From Pantoea sp. Mb-10 (lineage in GTDB: Bacteria > Pseudomonadota > Gammaproteobacteria > Enterobacterales > Enterobacteriaceae): a DNA stretch of 64,000 nucleotides. The notes beneath the pieces are model-generated. The model saw only the letters and a program-made list of their open reading frames with translations, searched no databases and was not told where the DNA came from. The stretch lies in contig NZ_JAJSDX010000003.1 in NCBI RefSeq assembly GCF_021272205.1, positions 124,001-188,000 of the forward strand, given 5' to 3'. Positions 29,204-39,591 of the stretch are shown here, in pieces (the first letter of the stretch is position 1; every line of letters starts with the position of its first letter). Position numbers and translations under genes: made by a program.

Positions 29204-29551
29204 TGGTCAGAAGTTACCACTGACGCGGCGATATAACCATAAGCAAAACGAGGGTGAAGCTTTGCCTCACACTGGGGTGCGGGCACACAGCATGCAGCAC
29301 AATTCACTATATTTATGTGATTAACCACGCACAAAATAAGACATCACATGTTTATTGCAGCCAAATAATGGAACACGGATTCAATGAATGGAATTTGCCA
29401 GATTGAAAAAAAGCGTTTGTCATGAAAAAAAGTAATGCGAATTAAGGTGTGAAATTAGAATAAATCAAATGAGGCGCGATAGGCGTGCAGGAGCGCACCA
29501 ATTCAGGGCAGACGGCGAGGGACATCGTGTGAAATGCGGAGCGGAAAGAGA
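29204..29551. other. AT-rich gcv upstream region, no gene seen
   Basis: This part of the roughly 450-bp interval between gcvT and ubiI has no credible reading frame. It is clearly more AT-rich than its surroundings, especially 29290-29470, with several A and T runs. In E. coli the equivalent region binds GcvA and Lrp over a long stretch; the composition fits that but individual sites were not resolved. Confidence 0.5.
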
Positions 29552-29552
29552 T

Positions 29553-29577
29553 AAAAACGGCGCTAACGCGCGCCGTT
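29553..29577 (-). terminator. Intrinsic terminator of the ubi operon
   Basis: The minus strand has AACGGCGC / GCGCCGTT stems with a short loop followed by five T. It starts about 11 nt after the ubiI stop. Confidence 0.75.
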
Positions 29578-29587
29578 GAGAAGAAAA

Positions 29588-30790
29588 CTAGCGAATCCAG
29601 TCAGGCAGATCGTTTAATCCCATCGCCTGTTTTAGCATCACCGGCTTGATGCCGGGCAACGTATCAGCCAACTTCAGGCCAACGTCACGCAATAATTTTT
29701 TCGCCGGGTGTGTGCCTGCAAACAGTTCACGGAAGCCCTGCATACCGGCAAGCATTTTCGCGGCGCTGTGTTTGCGGCTGCGCTCATAGCGACGCAGATA
29801 AAGGTGTTCACCGATATCTTTGCCCTGTTGATGCAGGCGACGAATTTCGCCAATCAACTCAGCCGCATCCATAAACCCAAGATTTACGCCCTGCCCTGCC
29901 AGAGGGTGAATGGTGTGCGCAGCGTCCCCAACCAGCGCCAGCCGATGCGCGGCAAAATTGCGCGCATAGCGTGCCATCAGTGGGAAAGTTTTACGCGCGC
30001 TCTCCACGTGACACAGGCCCAGGCGCATATCGAACGCGACGGAGAGTTGCTGGTTGAAAAGCGCGTCAGGCATGGACTGCATGCGTGCGGCTTCTTGCGG
30101 CGCCAGTGACCAGACGATGGAGCACAGATGGGGATCCTGCATTGGCAGGAAGGCGAGGATGCCATCGCCGTGGAAAACCTGTCGGGCAATGGCATCGTGC
30201 GGCATATCGGTGCGTACGTTCGCCACCAGTGCATGATGTTCGTAATCCCAAAAGGTTACCGGGATATCCGCTTTATCACGTAGCCAGGAATTTGCGCCGT
30301 CCGCTGCGACCAGTAGCCGCGCGGTCATCATGCTGCCGTCCTGAAGCGTCACAAAGGCTTCGTTGTCGCCAAAGGCCACCTGCTGCAACTGCGCCGGCGC
30401 CAATAATGTCACATCGCTACACTGGCTGGCGCGCTGCCACAGCGCACTGTGGATCACCTCATTCTCAACAATATGGCCAAGGTGAGATAATCCCTGCTGC
30501 TCATCGTCGAAACTGATTGAGCCGAAGCTATCCTGATCCCAGACTTCCATGCCGTGATACGCACTGGCGCGCAGGTTAAGCACACTCGACCAGACATCCA
30601 GTTTCTGCAGCAGGCGTTCGCTGGCGGCATTGATGGCAGAGACGCGAATGGAGGGCGCCGTGGTCGGATCAAACTGTGGCTCAGGCGTTTTTTCGAGCAC
30701 GGCAACTTTCAATCCGCTTCCCTGAAGCCCACAGGCGACGGCTAATCCCACCATACCGCCGCCGGCGATTGCCACATCAAATGTTTGCAT
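29588..30790 (-). CDS. ubiI: Ubiquinone C5-hydroxylase UbiI (VisC)
   Basis: 400-aa flavin monooxygenase of the UbiH/COQ6 family. FAD motif GGGMVGLAVACGL (9-21), the DG motif VAADGANSW and the second FAD motif GDAAHTIHPLAGQG. It hydroxylates the ring in aerobic ubiquinone synthesis. The start at MQTFDVAI follows AAAGGGG; an upstream in-frame ATG overlaps ubiH. It lies 20 bp after ubiH. Confidence 0.95.
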   Translation of the reverse strand: MQTFDVAIAGGGMVGLAVACGLQGSGLKVAVLEKTPEPQFDPTTAPSIRVSAINAASERLLQKLDVWSSVLNLRASAYHGMEVWDQDSFGSISFDDEQQGLSHLGHIVENEVIHSALWQRASQCSDVTLLAPAQLQQVAFGDNEAFVTLQDGSMMTARLLVAADGANSWLRDKADIPVTFWDYEHHALVANVRTDMPHDAIARQVFHGDGILAFLPMQDPHLCSIVWSLAPQEAARMQSMPDALFNQQLSVAFDMRLGLCHVESARKTFPLMARYARNFAAHRLALVGDAAHTIHPLAGQGVNLGFMDAAELIGEIRRLHQQGKDIGEHLYLRRYERSRKHSAAKMLAGMQGFRELFAGTHPAKKLLRDVGLKLADTLPGIKPVMLKQAMGLNDLPDWIR

Positions 30791-30810
30791 TGCTGCCCCT
30801 TTATTCATGC

Positions 30811-31989
30811 TTAACGCTTCACCCAGCCGAGCGTACGCGCAGCAAATGAGTTCCGCAGCCATGGCAGGTGATCCATCGCCACCAGCCCAAGATTTCTTCC
30901 CGCCACCAAGGGTGCATAGCGGTTAGCAAACACCCTCACCAAGCCATCCGTTACGCCGATGGTCGCGGCACGATCTGCCTCGCGACGCTGGGCGTAACGC
31001 TGCAGCACGCCATAGCTGCCCACGTCCAGCCGCTGACGATGCGCGCCTGCCAGCGTTTCCGCCAGCGACATCACATCACGCATCCCCAGATTAAACCCCT
31101 GCCCGGCGATGGGATGAAGCGTTTGCGATGCATTGCCTACCAGCGCCAAACGATGAGCAACCTGACGGTCAGCGGTTTGCAGCGCCAGCGGATAGGTTTC
31201 CCGTCGCCCGGTATGAATAAATCGTCCCAAACGCCAGCCAAAAGCGCGCTGCAAGGCCTGCAGGAACGTCTCATCGTCCCACTGTTTTATCGTGGATTCG
31301 GCCGCTGCAGGGTGGCACCAGACCAGCGACATGCGCTTGCCAGCCATAGGCAGCAGAGCCAGCGGGCCATGCTCGGTGAAACGTTCAAAAGCACGCCCCT
31401 GATGCGGCAGCTGCGGCGTAACGTTGGCGATAACGGCAATCTGCTGGTAATCATCACGCTGCCAGCGTACACCGCATGACGCAGCCAGCGGCGATCGTGT
31501 GCCGTTGGCGGCGACCAACAGCGCGCCGGTGAGGCGGTCGCCGCTGTGCAAGGTCACCTGCACATCTTCAATACTGCGCGCCACGTCAGCGACGTCATCC
31601 GGGCAGCGCAGCGTCACGCCTGGCGCTTTTTGCAGTCGCTGAAACAGTCGCTCACCAACATCATGCAGCTCCACCACCTGCCCCAGCGCGGACAGCTGGT
31701 AATCCTCCGCCTGCATCTGCACAACGCCGGCGTGACCGCGATCGGAGACGTGGATGTGCGCAATCGGCGTGGCACAGTCCGCCAGCGAGCGCCAGAGATC
31801 GATTGCAGCCAGTTGCTCGCAGGTACCTGCTGCGAGCGCGATAGCGCGGCTGTCGTAGCCCGGATGCGTGCGGTTACCCGGCTGGCTACGCTCAATGAGC
31901 GTAACGGGCAGTTGGCCCTGGGTCAGGTGTGATATTGCCAGCGCGAGCGTCGCACCGGTCATCCCACCTCCCGCGATAATGATACTCAT
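30811..31989 (-). CDS. ubiH: 2-octaprenyl-6-methoxyphenyl hydroxylase UbiH
   Basis: 392 aa (E. coli UbiH 392). FAD motif GGGMTGATLALAI at 7-19 and the C-terminal motif GNASQTLHPIAGQGFNLG, with Asn where most family members have Asp, as in E. coli UbiH. Aerobic hydroxylase of ubiquinone synthesis. Its ATG overlaps the pepP stop (ATGA), implying coupled translation. Confidence 0.96.
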   Translation of the reverse strand: MSIIIAGGGMTGATLALAISHLTQGQLPVTLIERSQPGNRTHPGYDSRAIALAAGTCEQLAAIDLWRSLADCATPIAHIHVSDRGHAGVVQMQAEDYQLSALGQVVELHDVGERLFQRLQKAPGVTLRCPDDVADVARSIEDVQVTLHSGDRLTGALLVAANGTRSPLAASCGVRWQRDDYQQIAVIANVTPQLPHQGRAFERFTEHGPLALLPMAGKRMSLVWCHPAAAESTIKQWDDETFLQALQRAFGWRLGRFIHTGRRETYPLALQTADRQVAHRLALVGNASQTLHPIAGQGFNLGMRDVMSLAETLAGAHRQRLDVGSYGVLQRYAQRREADRAATIGVTDGLVRVFANRYAPLVAGRNLGLVAMDHLPWLRNSFAARTLGWVKR

Positions 31990-33308
31990 GCTGAACGTGC
32001 CGCTGCCATTAAGGCCTCAATGGCTTCAGGATCTTTCACCACGCTGTCGGTGAGATTTTCGTTACCGTCAGCGGTAATCACGATGTCGTCTTCGATGCGA
32101 ATCCCGATACCACGATACTGCGCCGGCACGTTGGCATCGGGCGCGATGTAAAGCCCGGGCTCTATGGTCAGCACCATGCCCGGCTCCAGTTTGCGATCGC
32201 GGCTTGGCGTGCCGTAGTGACCAACGTCATGCACATCCAGACCAAGCCAGTGGCCCAACCCGTGCATGAAGAAAGGACGATGCGCCTGCTCTTCAAACAG
32301 CGTATCGATGTTGCCGTCGAGAATCCCGAGATCCACCAGGCCGGTGATCATGATGCGCACCACTTCATCGTTAACATCATGAATGCTGATGCCCGGGCGG
32401 AACATAGAGAGCGCTTTGTACAGCGAGGCGAGCACGATGTCGTAAATTTCACGCTGCGGCGGCGTAAATTTACCGTTCACCGGGAACGTGCGGGTAATGT
32501 CACCGGCATAACCTTGAAACTCGCATCCTGCATCAATCAGGACCAGATCGCCGTCGCGCATTTCACTCTCATTTTCGGTGTAATGCAGAATGCACCCGTT
32601 CTCACCCGCGCCCACGATGGTGTTATAGGCAGGGAAGCGCGCACCGTGACGGGTGAACTCGTGCTGGATTTCACCCTCCAGCTGATATTCAAACATGCCC
32701 GGACGGCACACCTGCATGGCCCGCGTGTGCGCCAGCGCGCTGATCTTACCGGCACGGCGCAGCAGGTCGATTTCGGCCTCACTTTTGAACAAGCGCATGT
32801 CATGCACCCATGGACGCCAATCCGTGAGCGTAGGCGGTGCACTGAGGTGCTGCCGGAAACCCCGACGCAGTTTTTCCAGCGCGGCAAACACGAGCCGGTC
32901 TGCTTCAGCATCGGCGCCTTGCGCGTGATAAACCACATCCAGCCCGTTCAATAGCAAGTGAAGCTGTTCACCGATATCGTCCCAAGGCAGCGCACGATCG
33001 ACGCCGAGCTTTGCTGGTGCGGCATCTTGTCCAAGACGGCGGCCAAACCAGATTTCAGCGGTGAGATCGCGTACGCGATTGAACAGCACGCTGTGGTTGT
33101 GCGTGTCATTGCTTTTGATCAGAACCAGCAGCGCCTGCGGCTCATTAAAGCCGGTGAAGTACCAGAAATCACTGTTTTGACGAAACGGATATTCCGAGTC
33201 GTTGCTGCGCGTCACTTCAGGTGCAGCAAAAATCAACGCGGCGCTGCCCGGTGCCATGCGTGCAATTAGCGCCTGGCGACGTTGCTGGAATTGTTCCAGT
33301 GAAATCAT
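31986..33308 (-). CDS. pepP: Xaa-Pro aminopeptidase P
   Basis: 440 aa (E. coli 441). Pita-bread metallopeptidase with two Mn ions. Ligand motifs are LIDAGCEFQGYAGDITRTF (two Asp), GLGHWLGLDVHD (His), TIEPGLYI (Glu) and GIRIEDD (Glu). It removes N-terminal residues before proline in the cytoplasm. Second gene of ygfB-pepP-ubiH-ubiI. A GGCGGAC/GTCCGCC hairpin (33328-33346) lies in the spacer upstream, and GGGAGAG precedes the ATG. Confidence 0.97.
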   Translation of the reverse strand: MISLEQFQQRRQALIARMAPGSAALIFAAPEVTRSNDSEYPFRQNSDFWYFTGFNEPQALLVLIKSNDTHNHSVLFNRVRDLTAEIWFGRRLGQDAAPAKLGVDRALPWDDIGEQLHLLLNGLDVVYHAQGADAEADRLVFAALEKLRRGFRQHLSAPPTLTDWRPWVHDMRLFKSEAEIDLLRRAGKISALAHTRAMQVCRPGMFEYQLEGEIQHEFTRHGARFPAYNTIVGAGENGCILHYTENESEMRDGDLVLIDAGCEFQGYAGDITRTFPVNGKFTPPQREIYDIVLASLYKALSMFRPGISIHDVNDEVVRIMITGLVDLGILDGNIDTLFEEQAHRPFFMHGLGHWLGLDVHDVGHYGTPSRDRKLEPGMVLTIEPGLYIAPDANVPAQYRGIGIRIEDDIVITADGNENLTDSVVKDPEAIEALMAAARSA

Positions 33309-33356
33309 GGTGGCTCTCCCTGTTTAAGGCGGACGCAACGTCCGCCATGACGCGCA

Positions 33357-33938
33357 TTAGTGTAGCGTAGGCTTAATCACTTCCGGTGCCGTTGGCGACT
33401 GAGGACGGGTAAAGGTATCGTGGCAGAGCAGCGCGGCGACGCGCACATACTCAATGACTTCCTCCAGCGACTGCGCCAGCTCTTCCTGATCTTCGTCTTC
33501 ATCGTAGCCGAGTTGCGCAATGGTCCGCAGATCGTCAATCGCCTCGCCGGTCTCGCCGGTGACTTTATCGAGCTTTGGCTGCGTGACGCCCAGCCCAAGC
33601 AGGAAGTGGTTAACCCAACCTGCCAGCGCGTCGGCGCGGTCAAAGACGGTGATATCGTCCTCATCCGGCAGCAGCAGTTGGAACAGAAATTCCTCTTCTT
33701 CCAGCGTATTAGCGAGGCTATCATGCAGCGCCTCGAGGGGTTGCGACAGGCTCTGTGAAAAAGCCATGCCTTCATTCGTGAGATCGTGCACCAGGGTTTT
33801 CCAACTGGTATCCTGGTTGCCGCCACACAGAATGCCACACAGCAGTCCGTGCATTTCGGCTGGCGTCATGCCCACACCCTGCTGTGACAGAGCTGCGGCC
33901 AGCGCGTTGTAATCGGGCGTGGTGTTCTGTAAAGACAT
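33357..33938 (-). CDS. ygfB: YgfB family (UPF0149) protein
   Basis: 193 aa, acidic and helical. It carries [12 protein letters not shown] near residue 30, LPDEDD mid-protein and FLLGLGV. The fold is known but the role is unclear; in Pseudomonas the homolog affects beta-lactamase expression. First gene of the ubi operon and divergent from zapA, as in E. coli. Confidence 0.93.
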   Translation of the reverse strand: MSLQNTTPDYNALAAALSQQGVGMTPAEMHGLLCGILCGGNQDTSWKTLVHDLTNEGMAFSQSLSQPLEALHDSLANTLEEEEFLFQLLLPDEDDITVFDRADALAGWVNHFLLGLGVTQPKLDKVTGETGEAIDDLRTIAQLGYDEDEDQEELAQSLEEVIEYVRVAALLCHDTFTRPQSPTAPEVIKPTLH

Positions 33939-34108
33939 AGGCTTTGGTCGTCGTTGGCAGAATAAGTTCGTGTTATGCTACCACCAGGTGCCTCAGGGTT
34001 TCCAGAAAAGGGGTTGTAACTTCTTATACGGGTCTATATAGTTTCGCACCTCCCAAGCCATTGACAGGCAAAGGAGAGGCGAACGAAGTAAACAGTCAGG
34101 ATGGTGGC

Positions 34109-34438
34109 ATGTCTGCACAACCGGTAGATATTCAGATTTTTGGTCGTTCATTGAGAGTGAATTGTCCGCCTGAACAGCAAGATGCGCTGAATTCGGCTGC
34201 AGAGGATCTCAATCAACGGTTGCAAGATTTAAAAGTTCGCACTAGAGTCACAAATACAGAGCAACTGGTGTTCATTGCCGCTTTAAACATTTGTCATGAG
34301 CTAGCGCAGGAAAAAAGCAAGACGCGCGATTATGCAGCCAATATGGAACAACGTATTCGCATGCTGCAGCAGACCATCGAACAAGCGTTAGTTGAGCAAG
34401 GCCACATAACTGAACGCCAGGGCCCTAAATTCGAATAA
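34109..34438 (+). CDS. zapA: Cell division protein ZapA
   Basis: 109 aa, same length as E. coli ZapA. An N-terminal FtsZ-binding head ([15 protein letters not shown]) is followed by a long C-terminal coiled coil (about 65-105). It bundles FtsZ at the Z ring. The start at MSAQPVDI is that of the family; the frame stays open 165 bp upstream with no similarity. 6S RNA follows directly. Confidence 0.96.
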   Translation: MSAQPVDIQIFGRSLRVNCPPEQQDALNSAAEDLNQRLQDLKVRTRVTNTEQLVFIAALNICHELAQEKSKTRDYAANMEQRIRMLQQTIEQALVEQGHITERQGPKFE

Positions 34439-34475
34439 CACTTCATGGTGCTCTTCTGGAGTCACGGTGAAGTCA

Positions 34476-34660
34476 ATTTTCTCTGAGATGTTTGCAAGCG
34501 GGCCAGTCCCCTGAGCCGATATTTCATACCAACAGAGTGTGACGCTCTGTAGCCTGTGAGCATGCTCGGTTCGTCCGAGAAGCCTGATGGTTGCGACGGC
34601 ATACTCACCTTGAACCAAGGGTTCAAGGGTTACAGCCTGCGGCGGCATCTCGGAGATCTC
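34476..34660 (+). ncRNA. ssrS: 6S RNA
   Basis: The sequence follows E. coli 6S RNA through its length: TTTCTCTGAGATG at the 5' end, GCAAGCGGGCCAGTCCCCTG, GAGCATGCTCGG, ACCTTGAACCAAGGGTTCAA and GCATCTCGGAGAT at the 3' end, which closes the terminal stem. It mimics an open promoter and sequesters sigma70 RNA polymerase in stationary phase. It sits between zapA and fau, as in E. coli. Ends are by comparison, within a few bases. Confidence 0.97.
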
Positions 34661-34731
34661 CTTTCAGTTCCTCGTTGTAAACTCCCGGTATGGTATAGTG
34701 GCTGACAACAGCCGATTCTACCGGGGGCAGT

Positions 34732-35337
34732 ATGTCATCACCCTCTCCTCTCGATCGTCACGCTATCCGTCAGCACGTGCGCCATTTGCGTCGTCACCTT
34801 ACGCCTGAACAGCAGGAAAAGGCGGCGGAATCGCTCGCCGAGCGCGCTATTAATTTTTCGCCTGTTGCACAGGCACAGCACATCGCGCTGTTTTTATCCG
34901 TTGACGGTGAAATTAATACGCGTCCGCTGATTGCCCGCCTCTGGCAGCAAAAAAAGCAGGTCTATCTGCCGGTGCTTCACCCTTTCGCGCCGGGACACCT
35001 GCTGTTTTTACGCTATACGCCTGACACCCTGCTCACGCCCAACAAGCTGCGCATTCCTGAACCGGCACTGGATATCACGCAGATGGCGACGCTGGATCAG
35101 CTGGATGTGATGCTGGTACCGCTGGTAGCGTTCGACAGCCACGGTCAGCGTTTGGGGATGGGTGGCGGTTTTTACGATCGAACGCTGCAGAACTGGCAGC
35201 AGCACGGCGTGCTGCCTATCGGCGTTGCCCACGATTGCCAGCACATTGATGCAGTGCCCTCGGCCGACTGGGATGTGCCGTTGCCAGCGATTATCACGCC
35301 CGCCCGGCTCTGGCAGTGGGACGCTGAGGGAAACTAA
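34732..35337 (+). CDS. fau: 5-formyltetrahydrofolate cyclo-ligase
   Basis: 201 aa (E. coli YgfA/Fau 182, slightly shorter). The conserved ATP-binding GMGGGFYDRTL is near residue 143, with the N-terminal basic helix HAIRQHVRHLRRHL. It converts 5-formyl-THF to methenyl-THF, recycling a by-product that inhibits folate enzymes. It lies 70 bp after 6S RNA and is probably read through from ssrS. Confidence 0.93.
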   Translation: MSSPSPLDRHAIRQHVRHLRRHLTPEQQEKAAESLAERAINFSPVAQAQHIALFLSVDGEINTRPLIARLWQQKKQVYLPVLHPFAPGHLLFLRYTPDTLLTPNKLRIPEPALDITQMATLDQLDVMLVPLVAFDSHGQRLGMGGGFYDRTLQNWQQHGVLPIGVAHDCQHIDAVPSADWDVPLPAIITPARLWQWDAEGN

Positions 35338-35357
35338 AAGGGCGCCCAGGGGCGCCC
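35336..35357 (-). terminator. Terminator of serA (shared with fau)
   Basis: GGGCGCCC and GGCGCCC arms with a short loop; on the minus strand four T follow. It lies between the convergent fau and serA genes. Confidence 0.6.
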
Positions 35358-35364
35358 AACGCGA

Positions 35365-36603
35365 TCAATACAGCAGGCGAGCACGAATGGTGCCCGGAAT
35401 CGCCTTCATCAGCTGCAACGCCTTGTCTGCCACATCCTGCTGCGCGTCGATGTCGATGACCACGTAGCCCATCTGCGGCGACGTTTGCAGATACTGCGCT
35501 GCGATGTTGATGCCCTGCTCGGCAAAAATCTGGTTAATCGCTGTCAGCACGCCCGGGCGGTTTTCATGGATATGCAGCAAGCGGCTGGCGCTGTCGGCAT
35601 GCATCGGCAGAGACACTTCCGGGAAATTGACCGCAGAGAGCGTCGAGCCGTTATCGGAGTATTTGGCCAGTTTGCCCGACACTTCGAGCCCAATATTCTC
35701 CTGCGCTTCCTGCGTCGAACCGCCAATGTGCGGCGTTAAGATGACGTTATCAAATTCACACAGCGGTGAGTTGAACGGATCGCTGTTGGTCGCGGGTTCC
35801 ACCGGGAAAACATCAATTGCCGCACCCGCCAGATGTTTGCGCTTGAGCGCATCACACAGCGCTGGAATATCAATCACGGTACCACGTGCCGCATTGATCA
35901 GCAGCGAACCCGGCTTCATCAGCGCCAACTCTTCCGCGCCCATCATGTTTTGCGTAGACGGCGTTTCTGGAACGTGCAGGCTGACCACATCGCTCATGTT
36001 GAGCAGGTCGGAAAGGTGGCGCACCTGAGTGGCATTGCCCAGCGGCAATTTGTTTTCAATATCGTAGAAGAACACGTGCATGCCAAGGCTTTCCGCCAGC
36101 ACGCCCAGCTGCATGCCGATATGGCCATAGCCAATGATGCCCAGCTTCTTGCCGCGCGCCTCGAAAGAACCGTTAGCGACTTTGTTCCAGATCCCCCGAT
36201 GCGCTTTCGCGTTGGCTTCAGGGATGCCGCGCAGCATCAGCAGCATTTCGCCAATCACTAATTCTGCCACCGAGCGGGTGTTAGAGAACGGCGCGTTAAA
36301 CACAGGAACGCCACGTTTAGCGGCGGCATTAAGATCGACCTGATTAGTACCAATACAGAAACAGCCCACCGCAACCAGTTTCTCAGCGGCGGCAAAAATC
36401 TCTTCGGTCAGTTGAGTACGGGAACGGATACCAATGAAGTGCGCATCGCGGATGGAGGCTTTTAGCGACGCGGCATCCAGCGCCCCTTTGTGGAACTCGA
36501 TGTTGGTGTAGCCCGCTGCGCGCAGGTTATCCAGTGCACTCTGGTGAACGCCTTCCACCAGCAGGAATTTAATCTTATCTTTTTCCAGTGATACCTTTGC
36601 CAT
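35365..36603 (-). CDS. serA: D-3-phosphoglycerate dehydrogenase
   Basis: 412 aa (E. coli 410). NAD-binding fold with GYGHIGMQLG, catalytic RGTVID and H in TPHIGGST, and a C-terminal ACT domain (about 340-412) that binds serine for feedback inhibition. It catalyses the first step of serine synthesis. It is convergent with fau, and the rpiA 3' end lies 290 bp upstream. Confidence 0.97.
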   Translation of the reverse strand: MAKVSLEKDKIKFLLVEGVHQSALDNLRAAGYTNIEFHKGALDAASLKASIRDAHFIGIRSRTQLTEEIFAAAEKLVAVGCFCIGTNQVDLNAAAKRGVPVFNAPFSNTRSVAELVIGEMLLMLRGIPEANAKAHRGIWNKVANGSFEARGKKLGIIGYGHIGMQLGVLAESLGMHVFFYDIENKLPLGNATQVRHLSDLLNMSDVVSLHVPETPSTQNMMGAEELALMKPGSLLINAARGTVIDIPALCDALKRKHLAGAAIDVFPVEPATNSDPFNSPLCEFDNVILTPHIGGSTQEAQENIGLEVSGKLAKYSDNGSTLSAVNFPEVSLPMHADSASRLLHIHENRPGVLTAINQIFAEQGINIAAQYLQTSPQMGYVVIDIDAQQDVADKALQLMKAIPGTIRARLLY

Positions 36604-36893
36604 TTCCCGACCCTTTTAGAATTCAACAAGGGCTACCATAAGATAGCCTTCTGTCAAAATATCAAAATTTTCGTGCGCGGCAATACAATCGATTGCCTCT
36701 GCGCCAGCACGCGCCCACGCTGAGACAGCACAAATCCGTACAAAATCGGGAGATGCCGCTGAGGGAGAGTACGAACCTGCTGTTGATGAATCATTTGTGA
36801 CATAAGTCACCAAATTTCACGCACGTAAGAAAAGATATTTTTCATGCAGAAATAACCGGCGCCCGCGCGAGCGCCTTTGCCCGTCGCAGGCCA

Positions 36894-37553
36894 TCAATAA
36901 GTAACGGTTTTTACCCCGTCCGGCGTACCAATCAGCGCCACGTCGGCCCCGCGAGCCGCAAACAGGCCCACCGTCACTACGCCAGGCAGATCGTTAATGG
37001 TGCGCTCAAGTGCAATTGGGTCCAGGATGCGCAGGTTATGCACGTCAAGAATGATGTTGCCGTTGTCCGTTACCACATTGTGGCGGTATTCCGGCTGGCC
37101 GCCGAGCTTCACCAACTCCCGCGCGACATAGGCGCGCGCCATTGGGATCACCTCAACCGGCAGCGGGAAACGCCCCAACACATCCACTTCTTTGGAGGCA
37201 TCGGCAATGCAGACAAATTTCTTCGCCACCGCCGCGACAATCTTCTCACGCGTCAGCGCTGCGCCGCCGCCTTTGATCATCTGCATGTGCGGGTTAATTT
37301 CATCGGCACCGTCAACGTACACCGAGAGTTCATCCACGTTATTGAGATCAAACACGGGAATACCCAAGGACTGCAGCTTGACGGTAGACGCTTCAGAACT
37401 GGACACTGCGCCTTCAATCTGATCTTTTATTGTGCCGAGCGCATCAATGAAGTGCGCCGCCGTCGATCCCGTGCCAACGCCAACAATGGTACCGGGCTGC
37501 ACGTACTGCAGCGCAGCCCACCCTACTGCTTTTTTCAGTTCATCCTGGGTCAT
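36894..37553 (-). CDS. rpiA: Ribose-5-phosphate isomerase A
   Basis: 219 aa, same length as E. coli Rpi[29 protein letters not shown] (catalytic Asp pair) and [11 protein letters not shown] (catalytic Lys). It interconverts ribose and ribulose 5-phosphate. The start at MTQDELKK is conserved; the frame extends 180 bp upstream without similarity. Divergent from argP. Confidence 0.97.
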   Translation of the reverse strand: MTQDELKKAVGWAALQYVQPGTIVGVGTGSTAAHFIDALGTIKDQIEGAVSSSEASTVKLQSLGIPVFDLNNVDELSVYVDGADEINPHMQMIKGGGAALTREKIVAAVAKKFVCIADASKEVDVLGRFPLPVEVIPMARAYVARELVKLGGQPEYRHNVVTDNGNIILDVHNLRILDPIALERTINDLPGVVTVGLFAARGADVALIGTPDGVKTVTY

Positions 37554-37732
37554 GGTATGTTTAAAACCTGTGCGACAACGAAGGCGCGTAGTATAAAACA
37601 AGCGCTTGTGAAAAAGCGCGGCTGTTACGCCACGGATGTAAGTCTTTGGAATCCAGCCCGCAAAAAAGCCTCGGCCGCACCGATGGCCTTTTATGGCATA
37701 GTAACGTCCATCCTGAACGAGAGAGAACAACA

Positions 37733-38638
37733 ATGAAACGCCCGGATTATCGAACGCTTCAGGCGCTGGATGCCGTTATTCGCGAGCGCGGTTTTGAACG
37801 TGCCGCGCAAAAGCTTTGCATCACGCAGTCTGCGGTTTCCCAGCGCATTAAGCAGCTGGAAAATTTATTTGGCCAACCGCTGCTGGTGCGTACCGTACCG
37901 CCCCGGCCCACCGAACAGGGGCAAAAGCTGTTGGCGCTACTGCATCAGGTTGAGCTGCTGGAAGAGGAGTGGCTGGGCGACGACAGCAGCGGCACCACGC
38001 CACTGCTGCTGTCACTGGCGGTAAACGCCGACAGTCTGGCGACCTGGCTGCTGCCCGCACTGAAGGATGTGTTGGCCGATTCCCCGGTGCGTTTGAATTT
38101 ACAGGTTGAAGATGAAACCCGCACCCAGGAACGTCTGCGACGGGGAGAAGTGGTGGGCGCGGTGAGTATCCAGCCACAGCCGCTACCCAGCTGCCTGGTC
38201 GATCAACTTGGCGCGCTGGATTACCTGTTCTGCGCCTCACCTGATTTCGCCGCGCGCTACTTCCCCAACGGCGTGACGCGCTCAGCGCTGCTCAAAGCAC
38301 CGGCGGTGGCATTCGATCATCTGGATGATATGCATCAGGCGTTCCTACAGCAGAACTTTGACCTGTCGCCGGGCAGCGTGCCCTGTCACATCGTCAATTC
38401 GTCTGAGGCGTTTGTACAGCTGGCGCGTCAGGGTTCCGTGTGCTGCATGATCCCACATCTGCAAATTGAACGGGAGCTGGCTCAGGGCGAACTGTTAGAT
38501 CTTACGCCGGGCCTCTACCAACGGCGCATGCTTTACTGGCACCGCTTTGCGCCGGAAAGCCGCCTGATGCGCAGCGTGACCGATGCACTGATTGCGCACG
38601 GACACCGTGTGCTGCGTCAGGACGATGCGGCGGCGTAG
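37733..38638 (+). CDS. argP: ArgP (IciA), LysR-type regulator of arginine and lysine genes
   Basis: 301 aa (E. coli 297). Helix-turn-helix at about 18-40 ([20 protein letters not shown]), then the effector domain. It activates argO with arginine and controls several lysine-synthesis genes. The start at MKRPDYRT matches E. coli; the ATG at 37646 is discarded. argO lies 1.7 kb downstream on the other strand. Confidence 0.96.
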   Translation: MKRPDYRTLQALDAVIRERGFERAAQKLCITQSAVSQRIKQLENLFGQPLLVRTVPPRPTEQGQKLLALLHQVELLEEEWLGDDSSGTTPLLLSLAVNADSLATWLLPALKDVLADSPVRLNLQVEDETRTQERLRRGEVVGAVSIQPQPLPSCLVDQLGALDYLFCASPDFAARYFPNGVTRSALLKAPAVAFDHLDDMHQAFLQQNFDLSPGSVPCHIVNSSEAFVQLARQGSVCCMIPHLQIERELAQGELLDLTPGLYQRRMLYWHRFAPESRLMRSVTDALIAHGHRVLRQDDAAA

Positions 38639-38653
38639 TCACTCACGTCGCAT

Positions 38654-38690
38654 AAAAAAGGGCGCGGCGGAAGGCCTCCCGCACGCGCCC
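38654..38690 (-). terminator. Terminator of yggE
   Basis: On the minus strand GGGCGCG ... CGCGCCC, with an inner GCGGGAGG/CCTTCCGC pairing, is followed by six T. It is 18 bp past the yggE stop and convergent with argP. Confidence 0.8.
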
Positions 38691-38707
38691 TGGCGAACCT
38701 GATGCGC

Positions 38708-39436
38708 TTACTGCGCGTTCGGCTTGATCTCAAACACCACGTCCACCTGATCATCAAAGTGGATGCTTTGCTGCTCATACGTTTGCTGTGGCGTGGTTTC
38801 AGCCGACGCTGCCGTGGCTTTGTACATCCGCGCCATCGGCATCGGCTGATAGTTGGCGACGTGATAGCGGATGCTGTAGACCGGCCCTAATTTGGCGTTA
38901 AACTCTTCCGCCAGCGCACGCGCCTGCTGAGTCGCGTTAGCGATCGCCGCTTTACGCGCCTGATCTTTAAAGCTGTCCGCATTGGCCACGCCTAACTCAA
39001 CAGAACGGATCTCATTCAATCCTGATTTCAGCGCGCCGTCTAACAGCTCATTGAGTTTGTCGAGCTGGCGTAACGTGACCTGCACCTGGCGCACGGCACG
39101 ATAGCCTTTCAACACCGACTTGCCTTCTTTGGTGTAGTCATATTCAGGCTGCGTGCTTAAATTCGCCGCATCGATATCTTTCTTTTCAATGCCGTTTTTT
39201 TGCAGAAAATCGAAATATTGTGCCACGCGATCGTCCGCCTGCTTTTTGGCTTCCGCCGCATCTTTGGATGACACATTGACCACAATCGAGAGCGTTGCCA
39301 TATCCGGACGCGCATCTACGCTTGCCTGGCCCGATGTCACAACGTGCGGTCCATTCGGTAATTCGTCCGCCAGAGCCATACCCGACAGCGTACCCGTGCC
39401 CATTACGGCGGCGAGCGCCAGTGCTTTGAGTTTCAC
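38708..39436 (-). CDS. yggE: SIMPL-domain periplasmic protein YggE
   Basis: 242-aa precursor (E. coli YggE 246). A Sec signal peptide ends at about GMALA-DELPNGP, then a SIMPL domain (about 27-235). It is linked to oxidative stress tolerance; biochemical function is unknown. The start is GTG at 39436, preceded by AAGGAGG at 6 nt, which is better placed than any upstream ATG and gives a proper signal peptide. Confidence 0.92.
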   Translation of the reverse strand: MKLKALALAAVMGTGTLSGMALADELPNGPHVVTSGQASVDARPDMATLSIVVNVSSKDAAEAKKQADDRVAQYFDFLQKNGIEKKDIDAANLSTQPEYDYTKEGKSVLKGYRAVRQVQVTLRQLDKLNELLDGALKSGLNEIRSVELGVANADSFKDQARKAAIANATQQARALAEEFNAKLGPVYSIRYHVANYQPMPMARMYKATAASAETTPQQTYEQQSIHFDDQVDVVFEIKPNAQ

Positions 39437-39591
39437 GAAAATCCTCCTTGAGGGGTCAAATTGCAGTGCGCCACTATGGCGAAATACACGTGACAAAACC
39501 ATGCGTTTGGTCTGAGTTTGTCCGCGCAGGAAAGTTCGACCAAGTCGCATTTTTCATTCCGATCCGGTGCAAATATTTGTGCACAGGGCCT

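Noticed and set aside
34388-34648. Minus-strand 86-codon frame
   Set aside because: It lies opposite 6S RNA and the zapA end; the sequence is explained by ssrS conservation.
36616-36813. 65-codon minus-strand frame between serA and rpiA
   Set aside because: It has no recognisable family or ribosome binding site and covers the likely serA promoter region.
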